NCBI GenBank assembly: GCA_002751075.1
Contig: NAOQ01000364.1
Span: 16,807-74,851, forward strand
Length of the DNA: 58,045 nt
Origin: Ichthyophonus hoferi
Lineage: Eukaryota > Opisthokonta > Ichthyosporea > Ichthyophonida > Ichthyophonidae
Direction: 5' to 3'
Shown: in pieces, positions 50,348 to 58,045 of the stretch
How positions within the stretch are numbered: position 1 is the stretch's first letter
Layout: the number at the start of each line of letters is the position of its first letter
Notes under the pieces: model-generated
What the model saw: only the letters and a program-made list of their open reading frames with translations
Told to the model about the DNA's origin: nothing
Databases searched by the model: none
Made by a program: the position numbers and the translations under genes

Positions 50348-50886
50348 CAAGTCACCCACTGGTTAATACTCCCTCCCTCCCCTCTCTCCCCCTCGCTATT
50401 GATTGGTCTGTTGACATGTGCTGTGGTGTATATTGTAACACCTGGCCTATATATTTATATGGGCCAATCAACTATACTATTTTCCTTTTCTAATTAGGGC
50501 TCTACCTCACCTCTATCTACCTCTAACTCACAATGCACTCAGTGCATATTTTCCTCTTATTGGTTGTGAACATTGTTAATTTCATGGGTGGCTATTTAAC
50601 CGTTTATCTCCCATTGGTTTATTTATTAGCACTGCTCGCCATTTAGATTCATTCCACTTATTTAGTAGACCAATGAACTGACTACGTTTGCGTTACTTTT
50701 ATTCGTGTGCGAATCCATTATTATCTTGCTGTACCCACTGCAATAATAATAGTATGTTATAAATACTATCATTCTATTGGTCCCACAGGTGCTATCCCAT
50801 GCATGGTAATCTTATCCTGCCAATCCCAGGTGGGCGTGTACATACATGAAGTAGAATGAGATGGCATCCAGTACGTGCACATAGCC
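50348..50886. other. Spacer between the PH-VASt gene and the next gene
   Basis: Rich in CCAAT and ATTGG. No AATAAA was found close to the PH-VASt stop, so its polyadenylation site is unclear. Confidence 0.4.
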
Positions 50887-51669
50887 ATGCCAATCGATGA
50901 CTTCATTGGATGTGACCTCGCCAAGCCCCTGACTTCAAGTTATATCTATGAAGGAACATCATCTAACCAAGGCAGACGATTGGATGCTACCCCTTTATTA
51001 ATATTTAGTATTAATCTGTATGTTGTACTATACAGCTTGCAATTGTATCTATTAGTTTTTTTACCGAAACCTATCACATGACTTTGAAATTAATGCCCCA
51101 TCCTATATGGTGCATTTGCTTCACAAATATATTAAATTTCTCCTGCCAATTTTCTATTGATCCATAAATGTATCTCAACCAATTAGGTCAGATTTAGCCT
51201 CAATTCTTCAAGTCACCTGTAATAAAATTCATGAGAAGCCATTGGGTATGTACCCTATGATCTCTCAGGCACGATGGTGCCACCCAGTGCTCACTGTGTA
51301 GCCCCTTCCTTCACACCATCACTACTACATATTTGGCCTCCTGTGTATGTCGTGTGCCATTGGCTGACAATGTACCTACCAGTAGGGCTAGGATTCTATT
51401 GGTTAGTTACTAGGTATGGTGACGACGTTGCCTGGATAAGGCTACCAAATGACATGCTAGAAGGAGAGAAGAGGTCCATTATGCCTTCCAGTGCTAATCA
51501 TATTGTCACGGTGGTCCAATCAAATCATAAACCCAGTAGGGATATGACGTCACCCCCTCTTAATATAATACCAACCCTGAGGCTGGGTGAAATTTCAAAG
51601 CCTGTAGGGCCTGCCTTGAAACATAGCTATAGTCATTACTATTACCGTGTGTTGATTATACTGATGTAG
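50887..51669 (+). CDS. Hypothetical protein, three exons
   Basis: Exons are 50887-51017, 51187-51245 and 51383-51669, with donors GTATGT and GTATGT. Phases agree and the sum is 159 codons (158 residues). It starts MPIDDFIGCDLAKPL. The middle reads SDLASILQVTCNKIHEKPL and the C-terminal part contains GDDVAWIRLPNDMLEGEKR. No known domain is recognised. The frame is also open upstream of the ATG for about ten codons (QYVHIA), back to an in-frame TGA at about 50858, so an earlier exon joining just after that is possible. The stretch before and after the ATG faintly recalls the YxxIPVxD strand of dual-specificity phosphatases, but no catalytic HCxxG loop follows. It lies between the PH-VASt and GDOWN1-like genes on the same strand. 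Confidence 0.45.
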
Positions 51670-52344
51670 TTAAACCCAATATTGATAGTTAATACGAATT
51701 GAAGTGATCTCTCTGTAGTTATTGGTCATAAGATATACGTCTCCGGGTTGGCCAATAATTGCAAGGTTTTAACTTTTACTTATTTAAACCTGCGGCTTGC
51801 CCATTCATTACCTATGATGATATGAGTAGGGCTGTGATGTTATTGCTACAAAATTCTAATATACATTTATACTTTTGGCAGTAAAATCATATTTTCGGGC
51901 ATTTTTATGTTTCGATTTCATGTTTTTAAAGGGAATAAAAATTAATTCTAATAACTGTTAAATAAACTAAATATTATGGGACTAATTGGATATAAATATA
52001 GACTTTCTGTGCCTAATCTCTCTCCCTCCAATAAAACAAAACTCTAATTTGCATTGTATTACACTAGCTTTACAGCCATAGCTATGGCCAATAGTGGATA
52101 GATATGTTACTCTAATAAATATATTTAGAGCGCAACAATGACGTCATATTTAAGGGTGTATGATAGCTATACACTGTAGTTATAGGTAAGTTATGTTGTT
52201 GTAATATGGTATGTTGTATATATTTATATATATAGATACGATGTATATAGGGTGTGTGCATGGTATGATGCTATATGGTACAAGGGCCCTAGTGTAGGAA
52301 GATGACACTGTTGATGTGGCCTGATCACAGGAAACAGCTTGAAA
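51670..52344. other. AT-rich spacer upstream of the GDOWN1-like gene
   Basis: No gene seen. Probable promoter region of the next gene; no consensus element is clear enough to name. Confidence 0.4.
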
Positions 52345-52903
52345 ATGACTAGCAAGACCATAGAGAAAGAAACCACAGACCTTACAAGAAATGTAGACAA
52401 CCTGACTGACCTGCCAGAAGATATACAGAAAAATATCAAAAGTAACGTTCAAAATACCTTTGAAGGCTTTAGGCCTGCATTTGTCGCCAAACCTACATCC
52501 TCTACGAAAGGTATGTGGGTGATTATTAGCTTATGGTAGGTCTACGCCTTGAAGGGGAGGGAAAGAGATGGAGAGGTAGTGAGATTGCACCAGTGTTATT
52601 GTTGTGTGTGTGGCTGTATACCTGGGTATTTTCAGTTTTATGCATAGGAAATGTTGGCCGTGCATATGTAATATATACCGGCGTGTGAAGGGATGCAGGC
52701 TGTTATTGGTCTGGGGCATGTCCTCTTGGACGCCTGTTGCTTTCTCTTGTGTAGATATTAGTAAAACATAGCACTGGTATGATGGGTAGACAACAGGGAA
52801 TCCAGTTGTGGGTGTGCTATTGTGTTTATTCCTGTTGTCCGTTGAATAGATGTTAGATCAATGTGCTTGCTATTATGTATGTATGTATGTATATATATAT
52901 ATG

Positions 52904-52935
<32 letters not shown>

Positions 52936-53019
52936 TGTATGTATATATGTATGTATGTATGTATGTATGTACGCATATATGTACGTATGTATGTATATAT
53001 ATGTATGTATGTATGTATG

Positions 53020-53055
<36 letters not shown>

Positions 53056-55600
53056 TGTATGTATGTATGTATATTTGTATAGGTGGGTGGTGTGGACCCA
53101 TTGACTGGGAGTATTGTGTATAGCTCTGCCCTTGCTATGAGTTGTCTGCCTGTACCCTTCTTTATGGTGTATGTGCCTACACCAATAGCTATAGGGTATT
53201 ATCACTGGTAGGACATCTTACAAACATTGCTATGGGCCCCTCAATCACACTATCTCTATATGAGGGAGAAGGGATTCTCTGCCCTAGACAGACACATAAC
53301 TAGGCAATGGTCCACTGACCTATATGCATATCTATCCCATAACTTTCCACAAGTTTATCTATCCCCACTCATAGATAGCGCTAACCTCCCCTTCCCTCTT
53401 TTTATTGATTATCCTAATCCTCATCTCTCCTTTAGAGACCAAGCTGCCTAAACTTTTCCATCGCCCAAAGGATCTAGAGGTAAAGCCTGTCTGGGATTGG
53501 CTTTAAATCAGGACCACTGTATGTCCAGTTTAACGTTCTCCTCACCATCTATGACTACACTACGTCATCACTCATAAGACAGACTGGCCAATGGCCATGA
53601 AGATAATGGCTTGCCCTGGAGACCATTATTCACTAACCCATGCCCACTATACAATACAGCAATTGTCCCAAGTGAAGAAATTATCTCTGCGTGAATTGGA
53701 GGCATCCCTGGTACGGACAGAGAAGCTATTGGTAGATAAGTATGTGACCACTCAGATAGCCCCATGCTATATACAGCCTATAAAATAGCTCTATACTCTA
53801 TGTGGCCAATCAAATGCATTGTTTTGATTAACTTAGATTTCAACACCCTGCCAAAGAGCTATGTAATTTAGAGAACAGATTTCTATAGACCCCCCTAGAC
53901 TATATAGGCCACAGTAATAAGACCCCTACTCACTGTAATTCCACAGGCGCATGCTAGCACATCTACCTGACAAGGGGGAGAGGGCAAAGGCCAAGCAATT
54001 AGAATTAATAGAGGAGATTAAACTAAGGAAGGACGAGGACGAGACCGTAGCCCTGATGGCTGCCCTGACCTTGAACGAATCGCCACTGTGCGTATATCTA
54101 TATATGGGGTTTATATATCTTTATGACCTCCTCTTCTCCTTTGGTGGCCTTTCATCCTCTCTGTTGATTGGCTTCTAAATGATCATAACAAGGACAGTAG
54201 CCAATGATAACGACCAGCCATGTGGTTTCATTGGTCCAACCTGTCTCTTTCATGTTAACAAAACCCGGAACTAGACCAATCACAAGATCTTACCTAATGG
54301 GGAGCCAATCGAAACAAACTAAACAAGGAAGGATTAAAACTATATTTGCATGTAAAGGTACACATACCTTTTCTTACTAGCCAATTGTGTTAACTTTGAG
54401 AGTAGGATGGCGCTTATAAGATATAATCCATCCTAGTACTATTACTGGCTAAGAATTTAAACCAACTCATTGATTGGTGTTCCCTGAGTAATAAGATTAC
54501 ATCTCATTCAATCGTTGGGCATAATGTGTTGCCCAGCCACTCCCAGGACCAATTAGATCAAGGCGATCACATTCAAATAAGGTTAATCTTTCCATTCTAC
54601 CCCCTCCTTGCCCCCTGACTTAACTGAGCCTTGTGCACTATGGTATGACGTCATGCTAACTCACTGTCTGCTGCAGGCCTGAACACGTGCCTCCCTACGT
54701 CATAGATGCGCTATCAAAGGAGAAGGAAAAGGCTGTACACGACCAATTGAGAAAGGTTGGTGGATCTTAGATGATCATGACATATACTATGTGTGATTGG
54801 TAATTATATTTAATATTTAAATAGGCTAGCCCATCATGTCATCCTGTCACTGGCCAGGTCATTAAGTTGATATTAAGCCTTTATTATGCCAACTTTTTCT
54901 GTCCAATTACAGGTCCCACGTCATGAGAGCCCCTCCAAGGTGAAGCAGATCTCATTGGCTGAATCCATGACCTTATTGCAGAAACAACGGGACGAAGATG
55001 AGGTATTTACTGGTTTAATGGGTCTCTCTGATTGGTGATAATACGAATTGGCTTTGACTGACTAGGTTATGAAGACTAACATGCGATAACTCAGGGTAGG
55101 CTGCCTATATTTATAGATGAGTGTCTATTGGTGTATGCATATATATGCATTGACTATTAACACCTAATATGCCGCCTATAGCGTTTAGCCATGGAGGCCA
55201 CTACTCGACGATTGGAGAGAGTAAGACTTAGAGGGGCTATTGGTGATGGTAGGGTCATATCACCTGACCTGACGACTATCACACCCACCGGGTATGACCT
55301 ATACTTTCATTATGGTCTATTATTTGCATTTTATTTACAACCACTGATGATTGGCGGGTCATTTAATACTATATCCTTGATTGGTTGTTTATAGTGTGAA
55401 CATCCAATTGGTTGTCCCCAGGGTGGGCCCTGAAGGAGAGAGGGAGGGTGGAGGTGGTGTGTAAAGAAGTCGTACTTACTGAGGAATCTACCTGCAGGCC
55501 ATATAGGGATACTGCTACGTCTACAAGTGACTTAGAGAGTGAGTCGGAGGAGGAGGAAGATGATGAGGAGGAGGAGGAGGTACAGGCGGAGGGCCAATAG
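52345..55600 (+). CDS. POLR2M: POLR2M/GDOWN1-like RNA polymerase II-associated protein
   Basis: Exons are 52345-52510, 53436-53479, 53660-53739, 53947-54087, 54677-54755, 54913-55002, 55182-55248 and 55422-55600. Phases agree; the product is 281 residues (human is about 370). The signature lies across exons 3-4, residues about 77-105: [20 protein letters not shown], then [14 protein letters not shown]. It matches the LSLEELxxxLxRQExLLxNxxFxxxLPDKG block of vertebrate POLR2M/GRINL1A, which binds Pol II. Downstream comes a long charged helical region ([19 protein letters not shown]) and a very acidic C-terminus ([15 protein letters not shown]). GDOWN1 blocks TFIIF access to Pol II and stabilises paused polymerase with Mediator; that role is inferred here from the family. 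An AATAAA lies 69 bp past the stop. An alternative exon 7/8 junction would give a different short tail. Confidence 0.7.
52875..53080. repeat. (GTAT)n microsatellite
   Basis: A long tetranucleotide tract with TATATA interruptions, in intron 1 of the GDOWN1-like gene. Several frames stay open on both strands only because the unit lacks stops. Confidence 0.95.
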
Positions 55601-55668
55601 ATGATGGCTATGGATGGCCATCAAGGCATTGTATTGGACTGGCCTGGCGGCATGAGATCGGATATGTC

Positions 55669-55674
55669 AATAAA
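55669..55674 (+). terminator. Polyadenylation signal AATAAA of the GDOWN1-like gene
   Basis: A canonical hexamer 69 bp after the stop codon, in the right orientation. Confidence 0.6.
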
Positions 55675-57522
55675 AATGAATGGTCTAACTGAGATTATGG
55701 ATTGATCTAGTATAATGCTATGTAAGGATTTAATACCATCCCTGTAAGAGATTATGATGGTGAATGACAGCCAATAAGATCTTGTTTAACTAACTAGTCA
55801 AGATTCTGATTGGACTGTTTGGTTCTTGGCCAAGGAATAAATAACACCCTCTGGTAGAAGGCTCATAGACCACCCTGAATCTGACTGGTGCAGCTAACTT
55901 GGCTTTGACATTAAAACATAGGATGGTTATGTGGCGATATACATGTATGAGTATATGTGAAGCATAATATTAAGAAATTACTTAAATAAAAATATGATAA
56001 TAATAAAGTATAGCAATAATAGTAATAATACCAATAATATTAGCAATAACCTTTCCTTGTTAATAGTATACCTATTTATGGCCAGATGGCGTGTCATATT
56101 TACAATAGATGATGTCACTGGATACAAATATACTCTTAACCTACTGAGGACGCTCTTTGGGATGAAACTATGTTGTATTATAAGTAGTTTACTGGCAGTG
56201 TCCCGTGCCCCATGCATTCAATGTCATACCCAGCTGATCCCCTATTACATTGAGACCCTCTTACTATTTCGTTGTTAAAAATGCCAGACAAGTGGCTAAG
56301 GAATTAATTATACATCTGAATGTGGGCCAATCCCATCCCTTCACCTTCCAATGGTGAGACGGGCTGAATCCATTCTCTATCAATTAGACTATATCAATAG
56401 CAATGCTCACTGCATATTTCTCTCAGCCGTACACTATGTCAACCAGTGCCCAATGTACAGTCTATGACGTCACAGTTGGCCCGTTAAAGGCATCCCAAGC
56501 GAGTCAGGTCTAGGTCAGTATACTGACCATTCCTTAAGAGAGATTGGCGACATAAAACCTAGGCATTGGTGTGGGACCCTACACTATTGCACCCAGTTCA
56601 TTGCTTACCGCAACTGTTGTTTAAATCATAAGGTATTCAGTCATCCCCCTTGTACTAAAGGGGACAGCCCAATGACCTGGCCTTAATGCACAGATACAGC
56701 TTACTATATGATTGGGCGGACATAGAGGGGGATGGGATCCACCTCAGGGAGTTTCTATGTGAGGAGCCTAGCATTCTGATATTTATTTAGGGGTACTCTC
56801 CTATGCATATACTTTATTCGTCCGATATATTACTATATCCTAAAAACCACAGAGTCCAATTAGTGATCCCGGGTGGAATTTTATCTAGCCAATTAAAGAA
56901 TTACATGTAAATTTATTTCATATATTTATTTAAATGCATTGAGATAGCTAATCATATACTAAAAAATAGCATGAAATACAACACTGGCTCATGAGCCTGC
57001 ATTCAGAATCCAATAAGGAATAGTAAAATTATATCCGATCTAGTGCACAATCTTGGCCAATCATGGCATAATATTAAATTTTACCAGCTAAATTACACAA
57101 AGTGCAGATTATTTAAAAGAACATTCTTTCAATAGGGGTATGGTACGTCACTATAGCGTCACGGGTCTAGAGGGCCCTGACACAATCTCATAGTACATAA
57201 TGACGTACGTAGTAAATGAATATAAATGTAACATTGCAACCGATTGGTTCCCACTCATTGGAGAGACATTGTAAGACCAAAGGTCGCTGCTGACAGGGTG
57301 ACGATAGAAACCTGGGAGCAATGATTGGCTAAGCACTATTATACCTCGTTATAATTGATATACAAGTAATTCATAATGCACAAATTACCGTACTACCTTG
57401 TCGCTGATCACTACCCCTCCTTAGCTCCTGCAGCCATAATGCTGTATGACCTTACTAAGGGTACCAGGGGACCCTCCTGCCCTCTCGCATCTCCTTTCTA
57501 CACCCAATCTTTTGGAGGTATG
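55675..57522. other. Spacer, no supported gene
   Basis: A plus-strand open stretch at 56079-56276 (MARWRVIFTIDDVTGYKYTL) looks mildly coding-like but has no splice partner or family match. The remainder is CCAAT/ATTGG-rich spacer. Confidence 0.35.
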
Positions 57523-57726
57523 TTACTTTTTCTCAGCCACACCATCAACATTAGACGAGGTGGCTAGATAACCCTGTTCATTAGAACAGTCATTGGGCAC
57601 CATAGAGAATGGGGCAAAGCTTTGGGGGCCAGAGGGGGTGGGCGGGACTTGCAGGGTGGCATTGTGACGGGGTGGGGCCTGCGGTGTCGGTAGGCGACGT
57701 AACGTAGCAACCTCGTGAATGCGTTC
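57523..57726 (-). CDS. Last exon of an unrecognised minus-strand gene running off the right edge
   Basis: 67 residues and a stop, read after an acceptor TCAAACAG. It begins ERIHEVATLRRLPTPQ and is proline/serine-rich in the middle (VPPTPSGPQSFAPFS), ending GVAEKK. The composition is protein-like and GC-richer than its surroundings. Upstream exons would lie beyond 58045. The product is unknown; the sequence looks like a disordered tail. Confidence 0.5.
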   Translation of the reverse strand, partial: ERIHEVATLRRLPTPQAPPRHNATLQVPPTPSGPQSFAPFSMVPNDCSNEQGYLATSSNVDGVAEKK

Positions 57727-57944
57727 CTGTTTGATTGGTCCATTAGTGTTTCCATGCCAACACACCTTTTGGTCCAGACTGGCCAATCATACATACCCAT
57801 AAGTGGGATACAATAAATAAACAGAATCCTGTTTTAACTGGCTAAAACTAATAATTTTAAAAAAGCATTTACAAAACATAAAATAAATAATTGGGAGAAA
57901 GAGAGAAAAATAAAAGTATGTGGTATGTAGATATGGTTATAAAT

Positions 57945-58045
57945 GTAGCGTAGTGTAGTGTATAGTATATTATAGTATAGTATGGTATAATATAATATAA
58001 TATAGTATAGTATAGTATAGTATAGTACAGTACAGTACAGTATAG
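57945..58045. repeat. (TATAG)n pentamer tract
   Basis: Runs to the end of the window with minor variants (TACAG, TATAA). It lies in the presumed last intron of the partial minus-strand gene. Confidence 0.85.

Noticed and set aside
52850-53205. Long open frames on both strands (repetitive YVCM and YIHT proteins)
   Set aside because: They are produced by the stop-free (GTAT)n microsatellite and lie in an intron.
1-58045. CRISPR arrays, bacterial operons, rRNA genes
   Set aside because: No regularly spaced repeats with unique spacers, no ribosomal RNA sequence, and the genes are intron-split eukaryotic ones.

Overview
The window looks like eukaryotic, probably early-branching animal, nuclear DNA. 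Genes are split into many short exons by small GT-AG introns, and they are interleaved with AT-rich DNA carrying old Ty1/copia-type retroelement remains. A sponge (demosponge) is my best guess, from the compact intron-dense genes and the animal-type proteins (POLR2M/GDOWN1-like, bHLH-zipper, F-box). Nothing in the window proves the species. All gene models were built by hand by joining exons whose reading phases agree; no transcript evidence was available.

Layout. 1-8152: one old copia-type element on the minus strand, with an LTR at each end; the right LTR is split by an unrelated insertion of about 860 bp. 8153-15214: mostly AT-rich DNA, with one coding-like minus-strand fragment (10695-11440). 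15215-17137: a three-exon gene for a small acidic protein with five CxxC pairs (+). 20078-21756: a DUF2062-like multi-pass membrane protein (-). 23907-28465: a seven-exon F-box protein (-); one intron holds a run of Ns flanked by identical 122-bp copies, which looks like an assembly fault. 28466-37206: AT-rich DNA with at least two further LTR relics. 37207-39278: a bHLH-zipper-like transcription factor (+). 39279-42242: another LTR relic and simple repeats. 42243-50347: a 21-exon gene (+) for a 726-residue protein with an N-terminal PH domain, a helical and proline-rich middle, a VASt (StART-like sterol-binding) domain and a C-terminal membrane anchor. 50887-51669: an unrecognised three-exon gene (+). 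52345-55600: an eight-exon POLR2M/GDOWN1-like gene (+). 57523-57726: the last exon of a minus-strand gene that runs off the right edge.

The genes are independent; no operon or shared pathway is evident. The most unusual sequence-level signal is a dense scatter of the pentamer CCAAT and its complement ATTGG through introns and spacers of the gene-rich part. I counted 8 in one 589-bp intron and 7 in one 446-bp intron, where about one each is expected. The retroelement-rich left part is near expectation (3 in 8001-9000). Other points of interest are the PH plus VASt architecture, a splice donor repeated four times in tandem (47624-47744), and a DUF2062 protein in an apparently animal genome.
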